A DNA stretch of 64,000 nucleotides from the NCBI GenBank assembly GCA_041752315.1, contig JBGSHJ010000010.1, positions 3,907 through 67,906 on the forward strand, given 5' to 3'. Below the pieces are notes generated by a model. The model saw only the letters and a list, made by a program, of their open reading frames with translations. It did no database searches and had not been told where the DNA came from. Positions 35,984-45,800 of the stretch are shown one piece after another. Source of the stretch: SYFY01 sp041752315. GTDB taxonomy: Bacteria; Pseudomonadota; Gammaproteobacteria; Pseudomonadales; Azotimanducaceae. The translations under genes were made by a program, and so were the position numbers. Position 1 is the first letter of the stretch. Each line of letters begins with the position of its first letter.

Positions 35984-37822
35984 ATGTACATACTGGGCAT
36001 CTCCGCGTATTACCACGACAGCGCGGCCGCTTTGGTCAAGGATGGCGACATCATTGCCGCGGCCCAGGAAGAACGATTCACCCGCAAGAAACACGATCCG
36101 GGCTTTCCCAAACACGCCATCAACTATTGTGTGCAGGAAGCAGGCATCACTGCGGCGGACATCGATCACGTCGTTTTTTACGACAAGCCTCTGCTGAAGT
36201 TCGAGCGCCTTCTGGAAACCTATCTGGCTTATGCACCAAGCGGCTTCCGGTCTTTCCTCACGGCCATGCCGGTCTGGTTGCGGGAAAAGCTGTTCCTCAA
36301 GGATTTGCTGCAAAAGGAAATGGCCGAACTGATCGGATGCAAACGAAAGGACGTGAAGCCCATTCTGTTCACCCAGCACCATCAGTCACACGCTGCCTCG
36401 GCTTTTTTCCCGAGCCCCTATCAACGAGCCGCAGTCATGTGCCTCGACGGCGTGGGTGAATGGGCTACCAGTTCAGTCTGGCTTGGCGACGGCAACAAGC
36501 TGACCCCACAGTGGGAAATCGACTTTCCGCACTCGCTCGGTCTTCTGTACTCCGCGTTCACCTACTTTACCGGGTTCAAGGTCAATTCCGGGGAATATAA
36601 GCTGATGGGCCTGGCCCCGTATGGAATACCCAAGTATGTTGACCTGATCTATGACAAGCTGATCGACGTCAAGGACGACGGCACATTCCGCATGGACATG
36701 CAGTACTTCAATTATGCCAACGGTCTGACGATGACCAACGACCGTTTCGCCGCCCTCTTTGGCGGACCGGCCAGAAAGGCTGAAACACCGATTTCGCAAC
36801 GCGAAATGGACATCGCCGCCTCCATCCAGATCGTCACTGAAGACATCGTGCTCAAGCTGGCACATACGGTTCACAAGGAGTTGAAGGCAGATTACCTGTG
36901 TCTTGCCGGTGGTGTGGCGCTCAACTGCGTGGCCAATGGTCGGTTGCTGCGTGAAGGACCGTTCAAGGATATCTGGATCCAGCCCGCGGCCGGTGACGCA
37001 GGTGGAGCGCTGGGCGCTGCCCTGGCGGTCTGGCATGAGCACCTGGATCAGCCGCGCAAACCCATCAAGACCGACGCCATGAAAGGGTCCTATCTGGGTC
37101 CCCGGTGGAAGGACGAGGACATCAAGCAGCAGCTTGATGCCAGGGGCGCCGTTTACGAGCGACTGGATGACGCCGAACTGATGCCCCGCCTGGCCCAGGC
37201 TCTGGAAGGAGAAAGTGTGGTTGGCTGGTTCCAGGGTCGCATGGAGTTTGGTCCGCGCGCGCTGGGCGGACGTTCGATCATCGGTGATCCGCGCAGTCGC
37301 AACATGCAGTCCGTGATGAATCTCAAGATCAAGTATCGCGAGTCGTTCCGTCCCTTTGCACCATCGGTGCTGGCGGAACATGCGTCGGAGTACTTCAAGC
37401 TCGATCACTGCAGCCCGTACATGCTGATCGTTGCGCCAATTGAAGAATCCAAGCGCATTGCCATGACGGACGAAGAACAGAAGCTGTTTGGCATTGCCAA
37501 GCTGAATGTTCCGCGTTCCGAATTGCCCGCAATTACGCATGTGGACTATTCGGCCCGTGTTCAGACGGTACATACACACTCCAATCCCCGATACCATGCG
37601 CTGCTGAAGGCGTTCAATGAGCGCACAGGCTGCCCGGTGCTGGTAAACACGTCCTTCAACGTTCGTGGCGAACCCATTGTCAATTCGCCGGACGATGCTT
37701 ACCGATGCTTCATGCGAACCGAGATGGACTATCTGGTCGTTGAAAACTACCTGATGAAAAAGCAGGACCAACCGGAAATGCCGGATGATGGTTCCTGGAA
37801 AACTGAATTCGAGCTGGATTGA
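35984..37822 (+). CDS. NodU/CmcH-type O-carbamoyltransferase
   Basis: A 612-residue enzyme predicted to transfer carbamoyl from carbamoyl phosphate to a hydroxyl, through a carbamoyl-adenylate in the related TobZ. The N-terminal Kae1-like domain (about 1-350) starts ILGISAYYHDSAAAL and has HHQSHAASAFFPS near residue 130 with its metal-binding His; the C-terminal domain (about 395-570) has EFGPRALGGRSIIGDPR, and VNTSFNVRGEPIV. First gene of a plus-strand set with SxtJ and DUF5989, an association also seen in polysaccharide and natural-product loci. Likely substrate is a sugar of an extracellular polymer, which is inference. Confidence 0.93.
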   Translation: MYILGISAYYHDSAAALVKDGDIIAAAQEERFTRKKHDPGFPKHAINYCVQEAGITAADIDHVVFYDKPLLKFERLLETYLAYAPSGFRSFLTAMPVWLREKLFLKDLLQKEMAELIGCKRKDVKPILFTQHHQSHAASAFFPSPYQRAAVMCLDGVGEWATSSVWLGDGNKLTPQWEIDFPHSLGLLYSAFTYFTGFKVNSGEYKLMGLAPYGIPKYVDLIYDKLIDVKDDGTFRMDMQYFNYANGLTMTNDRFAALFGGPARKAETPISQREMDIAASIQIVTEDIVLKLAHTVHKELKADYLCLAGGVALNCVANGRLLREGPFKDIWIQPAAGDAGGALGAALAVWHEHLDQPRKPIKTDAMKGSYLGPRWKDEDIKQQLDARGAVYERLDDAELMPRLAQALEGESVVGWFQGRMEFGPRALGGRSIIGDPRSRNMQSVMNLKIKYRESFRPFAPSVLAEHASEYFKLDHCSPYMLIVAPIEESKRIAMTDEEQKLFGIAKLNVPRSELPAITHVDYSARVQTVHTHSNPRYHALLKAFNERTGCPVLVNTSFNVRGEPIVNSPDDAYRCFMRTEMDYLVVENYLMKKQDQPEMPDDGSWKTEFELD

Positions 37823-37827
37823 TCAAT

Positions 37828-38238
37828 ATGGCAAATCACCTGATTCCTGAACTGGACGCCAAGGGACTGCGCAGTTTCGGTCTGACGACCGGAGCGATCA
37901 TCGTTGTGCTGTTTGGACTGTTCTTCCCGTGGTTGCTGGAAGTGGGTATTCCGCGCTGGCCCTTCGTGCTCGGTGGGGTACTCGCGTTGTGGGGCCTGGT
38001 CCATCCCATGAGCCTGCGCCCGGTTTATACCAACTGGATGAAACTTGGTCTGTTGCTGAGCAAGGTCACGACCCCGATCGTCATGGGTATCGTCTTTTAT
38101 GGAGTGGTCATGCCAATGGGTCTGCTGATGCGACTGCTTGGCAAGGATCCGATGCGACGCAAACTGGATGAGACCGAAACGACCTATCGTGTTGTGCAGG
38201 ACGCTTCCGTTCCAAACTCTCTCACGAGGCCATTCTGA
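37828..38238 (+). CDS. SxtJ-family membrane protein
   Basis: A 136-residue protein with three or four hydrophobic segments (about 20-45, 45-60, 70-100). The core resembles SxtJ, a small protein that accompanies carbamoyltransferases; its role is unknown. It starts 5 bases after the carbamoyltransferase stop and its stop overlaps the ATG of the next gene (TGATG), so all three are translationally linked. Confidence 0.8.
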   Translation: MANHLIPELDAKGLRSFGLTTGAIIVVLFGLFFPWLLEVGIPRWPFVLGGVLALWGLVHPMSLRPVYTNWMKLGLLLSKVTTPIVMGIVFYGVVMPMGLLMRLLGKDPMRRKLDETETTYRVVQDASVPNSLTRPF

Positions 38239-38390
38239 TGCTGGACCTGATCAAGGACCTGTGGACGTTCATGCGTGTCAGGAAAAAATTCTGGCTGGCG
38301 CCGATCATCATCGTGATGCTGCTGCTGGGTGGGCTCATCGTCTTGTCCCAGGGTTCTGCAGTCGCGCCCTTCATCTATACACTGTTCTAG
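38238..38390 (+). CDS. DUF5989-type 50-residue membrane peptide
   Basis: A 50-residue protein with a basic start (LWTFMRVRKKFWLAP) and one membrane segment (about 20-37), then a short tail ending YTLF. Size, the RKKFWL motif and position behind SxtJ match the DUF5989 family found beside carbamoyltransferases. Its ATG overlaps the SxtJ stop. Function unknown; easily missed because of its length. Confidence 0.85.
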   Translation: MLDLIKDLWTFMRVRKKFWLAPIIIVMLLLGGLIVLSQGSAVAPFIYTLF

Positions 38391-38425
38391 GTGAGTGGCG
38401 CCAACGGCGCCACCTTCACTTCAGC

Positions 38426-39634
38426 ATGTTACAGAACTTGATAAAGGCCACGATCGGCATGACTGTTGCCACCGCAGCAACGCTCCTGCTGACCGATGCT
38501 GCTGCGTTCCATTTTGTGCCGGTCCGATATGTGGATCAGTTTCCTCACTACCGGGTGTCGGCAAATCCCCACGGTTTTGCCGGACGAGGAACATACCCGC
38601 ACAATTATTTTGTCGCTCATCCCGAACGGGGATTCGACATAGGCCGCAACAAGCAGGCCGAACACTGGGTGGAAGGTGAAACCTATCCGATCTGGTCGAA
38701 CAGTCTCGGCTGTTTTGATACGGAGCCGGATCTGGACAAGGGGTACATCTACCTGGTGGGCGACAGCTACACCTGGGGTTACGCCCCGTTCGAGGACAAG
38801 TTTGGCGTTCTGCTGGAACAATCTCTCGGTCAGACAGTCTTGAAGTGTGGTGTCACCCACTCCGGTCAACGACATCAACTGTTAAAACTTCGCGAAATCC
38901 AGACTCAGATCAAACAGGCACCAAAGGCAATGCTGGTGTACTGGTATCTGAACGATATCGCCAACGATCACTACTTCCCTCACTCCACCGTGATTGATGG
39001 CTGGCAGGTCGACAACAAGAAGATCGACGCAGTGGGGAATCCCGTCGTGGTGGGTCACCCTGACCTTGTCAAGGCTGTTAGGGAAAGGGTCAATCGCAAG
39101 CCTGACCCCATCCCGTTGCACATGCGCTCGTCGCGTAACTTCCTCTTCAACTATTCCCTGACCGTCAATCTCGCGAAATGGGCCTGGGATGAACTGCGGC
39201 ACAAGCCATCGCAACGTGAAGTCCAGATCGCCGCGAGTTCACCGGCGGAAGCTACCTCGATTTACGATGTTCAGATCGAAAAAGACGGACGACTGTGGTA
39301 CTCCGACAACCCGATCGCCGCTGAAAACAAGCAGGCATTGCTTGATCTGCAGTCTCACGCCAGAGAGGCGGGTGCCGGACTCGGTGTTGTCCTTATTCCG
39401 CCCATTGAACATGTGACCGATCAAGGTTGGCACAGTGAAGTGCGTGCCTTTCTCGACGCACAAGGTATACGCGACCTGGATCTGACCGTTCCGTTCAGTG
39501 AACTCGGTGTTGATGCCGAGGCGGTTTTTCTACTGGACGGACACTTCAACATTCATGGCAATCACCTGGTTGCCGAACTCACTGAAACCGAATTCACTGA
39601 CATTCTTGTCGGTCCTCTCAATCCAGGTTCCTGA
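38426..39634 (+). CDS. Membrane-anchored SGNH-like protein, copy A
   Basis: A 402-residue protein with an N-terminal membrane segment (about 5-25) and a periplasmic SGNH-like domain: GDSYTWG near residue 112 (nucleophile Ser), YLNDIAND near 176 and DGHFNIHGN near 371 holding the Asp-His pair. Such domains in surface loci act as acyl-transfer or deacylation enzymes on polysaccharides. Clearly paralogous to the protein at 48272-49543, sharing IWSNxLGCFD, DKGYIYLxGDS and SGQRHQ/TGQRHQ with the same spacing. It is 35 bases downstream of the DUF5989 gene. Confidence 0.82.
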   Translation: MLQNLIKATIGMTVATAATLLLTDAAAFHFVPVRYVDQFPHYRVSANPHGFAGRGTYPHNYFVAHPERGFDIGRNKQAEHWVEGETYPIWSNSLGCFDTEPDLDKGYIYLVGDSYTWGYAPFEDKFGVLLEQSLGQTVLKCGVTHSGQRHQLLKLREIQTQIKQAPKAMLVYWYLNDIANDHYFPHSTVIDGWQVDNKKIDAVGNPVVVGHPDLVKAVRERVNRKPDPIPLHMRSSRNFLFNYSLTVNLAKWAWDELRHKPSQREVQIAASSPAEATSIYDVQIEKDGRLWYSDNPIAAENKQALLDLQSHAREAGAGLGVVLIPPIEHVTDQGWHSEVRAFLDAQGIRDLDLTVPFSELGVDAEAVFLLDGHFNIHGNHLVAELTETEFTDILVGPLNPGS

Positions 39635-39638
39635 TGCT

Positions 39639-41162
39639 ATGCGCACATGGTCGATACTGCTGATCGTTTCCCTGGTCCTGTTGCTGCTTTTGGAAGGGGC
39701 TGCCTGGCTGTTGGTCGGTTCCGCGCCACTGGATGTCCGCTACCAATGTGCAGCCAATGCACCAGAGGAGCACTTCACGATATTCAGCTACGGCGGTTCA
39801 ACGGTGTATGGGACACCGGTGCCAGAATACGGCTTCATGGCGCAGATCGATGCCGCCACCGGGCAGGCAGCGCCTGACCGATATACAGTCTGCAATATGG
39901 GTGAAGGTGGCCGCGACTCCACCGGCGAACTGCTCGATATCGAGAAGACAATCCACTACCAGCCCGACCTGATCATCGTGCTAAGCGGACATAACGAGTT
40001 CCTGCAACCCGTGTTTGACTCGACTATGGCCAGAAGGTGGCGAGGACGGATCGCAAGCCTTGCGACCATTCGCCTTTTCAACAAGTTGACAGCAAAAATT
40101 GCCCGTAGACTGAATGGCCCAGCTGTTCAACAGGCAATGCCCGCGATACTCGTTGCGCATGACAGAAGCGGAACGGACTTCAAAGCCAGATTGGATCGCT
40201 ACAAGAACAACGTCGAGAGCATGGTCCTCGCCGCGCAGAAGGCGGGAATCCCTCTGGTGTTCGGAACCTCACCGAGCAATCTTGACGAATGGGCTCCGGT
40301 CTTCAAGAAAATACCCATTGGCGAGGGTGGTGTTCGGAATGAACAATCGGTAACGCAGATACTCGACCTGGTCGAGGCACACCAATTCGACGCGGCCAGA
40401 ACCAGATTCGACGCAATCAAGTGGGAGCCTGAAGAAGCAGACGCTCCCATCGTCAAGTACCTCGAAGCCCAATTTCTCGCTAAGCACACGTTGGATCAGC
40501 AAAAAGTCAGGCGCGAGGCATTTCTGGCTGTCAGGGATGCCGATCCTATCCCATGGCGAGCCCTGACCCGATTCAACGATGAGATTCGTACGGCCGTCAA
40601 AGGAAAAACAGGTGTGACGCTGGTGGATGTCGAGGAGCTACTGGGCAATAGCGCGGACGATGGTCTTCCTGGCTTCGATCTCATCACCGACAACTGCCAT
40701 CCTACTCCGGTCGCCAACTACCTGATTGCCAGAGCATTGCTGGATGCAGCTGTACCCCACACCGGAGAGTCCTTCCCATGGTCTGAAGAGGATGCCAACC
40801 GTTACATGACAAGCCTGCCCAAAGATCTTCGTCTGGAGTATCTGCTGCGCAATGGTGTGTACGTCATGAAGGTTCCATTCTTCAACTACACGGCTTCGCG
40901 TCGATATCTTGAAGAAGCCAGAACCGACTGGCCGTCAGACTGGCGCAGCTGGGGAAATCTAGCCAGCATAGAACTGATGGTCGGAGATCCTGCACAGGGA
41001 AGAGAGATGCTTCACCGGGCCTTGAGCCTGCAACCGGATCAAAAGTTGTACACCGGCCATCAGCACACGCCTTATCTCAGGGACGCGATGAAAGCTCAAG
41101 GGTTGAGTTTCGAGATGATTCTGTCCGATGAACCTGCGGCCGAGCAGAAAAAAGGTGTTTGA
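39639..41162 (+). CDS. SGNH-like hydrolase with C-terminal TPR-like region
   Basis: A 507-residue protein with an N-terminal anchor (about 5-25). SGNH blocks: YGGSTVYG near residue 52, LSGHNEFLQP near 117, and DNCHPTPVANYL near 351. The last 100 residues look like a helical repeat (RYLEEARTDWPSDWRSWGNLA, then EMLHRALSLQPDQ). It begins 4 bases after copy A and its 3' end overlaps the sulfatase start by 35 bases. It is a different SGNH subtype from copies A and B. Substrate is unknown; polysaccharide acyl modification is inferred from context. Confidence 0.78.
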   Translation: MRTWSILLIVSLVLLLLLEGAAWLLVGSAPLDVRYQCAANAPEEHFTIFSYGGSTVYGTPVPEYGFMAQIDAATGQAAPDRYTVCNMGEGGRDSTGELLDIEKTIHYQPDLIIVLSGHNEFLQPVFDSTMARRWRGRIASLATIRLFNKLTAKIARRLNGPAVQQAMPAILVAHDRSGTDFKARLDRYKNNVESMVLAAQKAGIPLVFGTSPSNLDEWAPVFKKIPIGEGGVRNEQSVTQILDLVEAHQFDAARTRFDAIKWEPEEADAPIVKYLEAQFLAKHTLDQQKVRREAFLAVRDADPIPWRALTRFNDEIRTAVKGKTGVTLVDVEELLGNSADDGLPGFDLITDNCHPTPVANYLIARALLDAAVPHTGESFPWSEEDANRYMTSLPKDLRLEYLLRNGVYVMKVPFFNYTASRRYLEEARTDWPSDWRSWGNLASIELMVGDPAQGREMLHRALSLQPDQKLYTGHQHTPYLRDAMKAQGLSFEMILSDEPAAEQKKGV

Positions 41163-42651
41163 TGTTCGGCGCTGGTTCATCGGCCTAGGTAGTCTTCTCG
41201 TTGTCGCCATAACGTTTCCGACGACCGGCTGGACAGGCCCGCCAAACCTGTTGCTGATCCTTACGGACGATCAGGGGTACAACGATATCGCTGCTCTTGG
41301 AAACAGGAAACTGCACACACCCAATCTTGACGCGCTGGCAAAGACCGGTGCCCGACTCAGCACTTTTTATGCACAGCCAACTTGTGGACCAAGCAGAGCG
41401 GCATTGATGACCGGTTACAACCCCGCTCGGATCGGCATGAACTTCGATCCTCTGCCAGCTTCCCCACGTGGCTTGCCTGCCGAGCCCGTCACGCTTGGCG
41501 AGATGTTTCATGCGGCGGGTTATCGAACCGCTTACTTTGGCAAGTGGCATCTCGGAGATCGCCCCGAGTACCTGCCGATGGCACACGGATTTGACCAGTA
41601 TTTCGGCGTCCCTTATTCCAATGACATGTGGCCATACCACCACAACATGCCACTGCCCGATGGTGCCCCGGCGGATAAACGATTGCTGGTCGCAAAACAG
41701 CGAGTCGAACTGACCGGAGCGGCTCATCGAGGCAAGCTGTTCAGCAATCCGTCGATATTTCCGCCGCTCCCGCTGGTCGACGGCAGCACCGTGCTTGAAA
41801 CCAATCCTGACCAGAGTTTTCTGACCGAACGTTATACAGCCCGGGCCATCGAGTTCATCGAAAGTGAAGACGATCGTCCCTTCTTTGTCATGCTTGCATA
41901 CAACAGTCCACACGTTCCCCTGTTCGCTCATCCTGAATTTGCGGGTCGAACGGGCCTGGGGTTGTATGCCGACGTGATCGGAGAGATCGACACGAGAGTG
42001 GGTCAGGTTCTGACGGCTGCGCATAACCGCAAGGGGAACAAGGATACGATTGTCGTTTTTCTCTCCGATAATGGCCCCTGGCTCGAATATGGTGAAGACG
42101 CCGGATCCGCAACACCGTTCAAAGGTGGCAAGGCGACCATCTGGGAAGGTGGTTGGCGAGTACCTGCCCTCATAAGTTGGCCGGGACACATCAAACCGGC
42201 CCTCATTCCCGCCGTCATGAACATCGCGGACATCATGCCTACACTGGCAGAGATGGTCGAAATCAATCCTATGAGCCCGGAGCCACTGGACGGAAAAAGC
42301 CAATGGTCTCTCCTGCAGGGATTGCCGACCAAGCACGCCGATGAATTTCTCTATTTTGCCGATTTCAGCGGTCTAGGCGCGACGTCCTCGCTAGGCAAAC
42401 AGTTGCTGGCAATCCGCGTGGGACACTGGAAGCTCCATCTCCGCACCCATCGATCCCGGTGGTTTGGCTGGTGGCAGGGTTATGAGATACGGCCGACTGC
42501 GTTGTACAACCTGGAGACGGATCCTGCAGAGACAACTGATCGCAAGAATGACCACCCGCAACTCGTCCAAAAAGCAGCCACATTGGCTGCCTTCCGTCTG
42601 AACGCACTGTGCAGCGAACTACCATCCTGGGTAGACAACTCCTGCGAATAA
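41128..42651 (+). CDS. Type I (Cys) sulfatase, exported
   Basis: A 507-residue arylsulfatase-type hydrolase of sulfate esters. Signal peptide with a basic n-region (RKKVFDVRR) and hydrophobic core (about residues 17-33). Active-site set: LLILTDDQGY with the Asp pair, TCGPSRAALMTG with the formylglycine-forming Cys near residue 86 (CxPSR), GKWHLGD, NSPHVPLFAH and VFLSDNGPW. Maturation needs a formylglycine-generating enzyme, not in this window. The ATG overlaps the previous gene by 35 bases; a GTG at 41155 is an alternative start. Probably acts on a sulfated extracellular glycan. Confidence 0.93.
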   Translation: MNLRPSRKKVFDVRRWFIGLGSLLVVAITFPTTGWTGPPNLLLILTDDQGYNDIAALGNRKLHTPNLDALAKTGARLSTFYAQPTCGPSRAALMTGYNPARIGMNFDPLPASPRGLPAEPVTLGEMFHAAGYRTAYFGKWHLGDRPEYLPMAHGFDQYFGVPYSNDMWPYHHNMPLPDGAPADKRLLVAKQRVELTGAAHRGKLFSNPSIFPPLPLVDGSTVLETNPDQSFLTERYTARAIEFIESEDDRPFFVMLAYNSPHVPLFAHPEFAGRTGLGLYADVIGEIDTRVGQVLTAAHNRKGNKDTIVVFLSDNGPWLEYGEDAGSATPFKGGKATIWEGGWRVPALISWPGHIKPALIPAVMNIADIMPTLAEMVEINPMSPEPLDGKSQWSLLQGLPTKHADEFLYFADFSGLGATSSLGKQLLAIRVGHWKLHLRTHRSRWFGWWQGYEIRPTALYNLETDPAETTDRKNDHPQLVQKAATLAAFRLNALCSELPSWVDNSCE

Positions 42652-42802
42652 CCGAATCTGGAATGCGAACTGGTGATGGAGTCCTATTTAATCAGGTTTG
42701 CTTACATAATTGACACACCGCTTTAGCGCTCGAAGTGTGAAAATCCTCCAGTGTATGTGGGTCACATCAAGGCATGCTGATCTGTTGTTAGATGCAGCCA
42801 GA

Positions 42803-42843
42803 GACTTTAGTGAATAGGGACTTTGGTGGAACGTGACTTTGGT
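42803..42843 (+). repeat. Three GACTTT-rGT repeats at 16-bp period
   Basis: GACTTTAGT (42803), GACTTTGGT (42819) and GACTTTGGT (42835) recur at exactly 16-base spacing in the 237-base gap before the large SGNH gene, about 46 bases upstream of its ATG. They lie outside the coding start chosen and may be regulator or leader elements. A TTGACA at 42710-42715 lies further upstream without a clear -10. Confidence 0.45.
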
Positions 42844-42888
42844 CAGCTGCACGCTCGCCGTGCGCTAGAAAACAGGAAGTACTTTCTA

Positions 42889-45800
42889 ATGAATCTTGCT
42901 CTCGGGACAGCCCGCGCTTTTGTAATCTGGCTGGTCTGTGCGTTCCCGTTTGCTTCCTTGACTGCGGCCGAGCTCTCCATTGGCAACGTTCAGGAAATCA
43001 GAAGCGTCAATCTGACCTCTGAGGGTTCACTCGACTGGTTGCATCTAGGCCTGGTCGACGCCAACAGTCTCAATCGAAAAGCAGGTGTCACACCGCGCCT
43101 CGCTTATTCATTGGTGTCCAGTTTTCCCTCGGCCTTTGGCCATGTGCCAACATTGCGCTCGTCGTTGTCGTGGTCGGATGGAACCCCCACTGCAAACACC
43201 GGACCTTTTTCAGGTGGCGTTTACTGGCCGGCACTGAATGCCGGCTACAACATGGCAGCGCCAGCCGATACTGCAACCCGAACGCTGACTTTGCATCTAG
43301 GTGGATGGAACTCGAGTGGTCAGTTGCTGATCACGTTGAGCGACAACAGCGCCGCACCGGTTACCCTCAACCTGTCCGGCGCATCCGTCTACCATCACAC
43401 CATCACAATCGTCTACAGCGCCGCGTCTGCAGGACAAACCCTGAACGTCCGCCACACGATGACCAATACCGGTGGCAACATCGCCCTGCAGGGAGCAACA
43501 CTGGCCGGTCCTGCACCGAATAACCCGCCCGTACTGGCCAACCCCGGGAACAAGTCTGTCACCACGGGCGAGTTGCTGACGTTTGCAGTTTCGGCCAGCG
43601 ACAGCGACGGTCCTGCGCCACTTGCCCTCAGCATCAGTGCGTCCTCGCCTGCGCTGCCGGCTGGTCTTTTCACTGACAATGGTGGGGGTTCCGGAACTTT
43701 TTCATGGACACCGACACCGGCACAGGTTGGCACCTGGAACGTGACCTTTCGCGCGGCAGAGAACAACGGTGCCGGCCAACAGGACACCAAGAACATCACG
43801 ATCAGTGTCAATCCTGCAGGTGCGAATGGGCAGTTGAGCGCAACGGCGCCAACCACGGCACCTTTCAACAACAGTCTGACCACCGAAGGCAATCTCGACT
43901 GGCTGCACTTTGGCTTGACGACCGCCTCGAGCATCAACCGAAAGTCCGGCGTACCGGCGCGCCTGACGTATGCAAAGCTGAATACTGATGCATTCCGGTT
44001 TGGTAACAGCCCGACCTTGCGCCCGACCCACTCGTGGACCGATGGTTCGCCCACGGCGGCAAGTGCCGGGTATTCCGGTGGGATCTACTTCCCGACCACC
44101 AATTCTGGCTACACCATCACCGCACCCGCCGATACGCAGACACGAACAGTCAAGTTGCATCTCGGCGGGTGGAATTCCAGTGGGCAGGTCGCCGTATCAC
44201 TGAGCGACAGTAGCGCCCCGCCTGTAACGCTGAATCTGTCCGGTGCTTCGGTGTACCACAACATGGTCACTATCACCTACAACGCAGCCTCCGCCAATCA
44301 GACGCTGACGGTCACTCATTCCATGACCAACAGCGGCGGCAACATTGCACTGCAATCAGCCACCCTTGCCGGCGCGGCGACCAACAGTCCCCCGAATCTG
44401 GCGAATCCAGGCAACAAGACGGTAGTGGCATCAAACCCGCTCATTTTTTCGGTGACAGCAACCGATCCCGATGGTCCGGCCCCGCTTGTTCTCGATATCA
44501 GCAGTTCCTCTCCCGCCCTGCCTGCCAGTGCCGTGTTTACCGACAACGGCAATGGCTCCGGATCATTTGCATGGACTCCGACCAATGCGCAGAGCGGCAC
44601 CTACAATGTCACCTTCCGTGCACGTGAAAATGCAGGTTCGGGCCAGAGCGACACCAAGACGATCAGCATAGCGGTTACTGCCAACCAACCGCCCGCCCTG
44701 ACCAGTCCCGGCAACAAGACCATCAACGCCGGCGACCTGCTCACCTTTGCCGTCAACGCAACGGATACGGACGGTCCGGCGCCGCTGGTCCTGGATCTCA
44801 GCAGTTCGACACCGACGCTACCTGCAAGTGCAACCTTCATGGACAACGGGAACGGCACCGGGACTTTTTCCTGGACACCGACGGTTGCACAGGTCGGATC
44901 GTACTCGGTGACTTTCCGGGCCCGTGAAAACAACGGCACGGGTCAGAGTGATACCGAGACAATCACCATTGCGGTCAGCACCACTGCGAGTGGCCAGTTA
45001 ACCGTCAACGTGCCAACACCTGCGCCGTATACCAACAGCCTTACCAGCGAAGGGTCACTGGACTGGATGCAGTTTGGTCTCTCCAGTGGTTCCAGCATCA
45101 ATCGCAAGGCCGGTGTGACCGCTCAACTGGCGTACACACTGCTAAGTGGATCAGGCAGCCAGTTCGGGAACGGGCCGCTGCTTCGCCCCACACACACCTG
45201 GTCAGATGGCACACCTACCGCGAGCAACGCGGGTTACTCCGGTGGAATCTACTTCCCTGGTATAGGCGCCAGTTACCGGATCACCGCACCGGCAGACACA
45301 AGCGAGCGAACGCTGAAAGTGCACATGGGTGGTTGGAACAGCACGGCAACACTGAATGTCACGCTCAGCGATGGCAGTTCATCGCCCTTCTCGACTTCCA
45401 TAACCGGCGCATCCGTCTACCATCGAGAGGCCATTGTGACGTACAAGGCCGCATCGGCAGGTCAGACCGTCACACTGACCCTCACTGCAAACACCGGTAC
45501 CGGAAACATTGTTCTGCAAACCGCAACGCTGGCAGGCCCTGCTACGCCATTCCTGCCCTTCAGCGACAACTTCGATGATGGCAACTACAACGGCTGGACC
45601 GTGGTCAACGAGTCGGTGAATCTCGGCAACTGGTCCGTTGTCGGCGGTGAATTGCGTGAACTCAACATGGTGGAAGACGCCTCTGCCCGCATTGGCACCT
45701 ACCAACTCGGTTCATACGTGGTCCTGAACGCCGGCTCCGGTCTGACCGATTATCGCTTTGCAGTGACTACCAACCATCTGGTCGCCAATGGCGTGCTCGC

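Noticed and set aside
36473..37771. Long minus-strand frame inside the carbamoyltransferase gene
   Set aside because: Antisense shadow; the plus strand has clear carbamoyltransferase motifs.
42710..42738. TTGACA promoter for the large SGNH gene
   Set aside because: No acceptable -10 hexamer at 16-18 bases.
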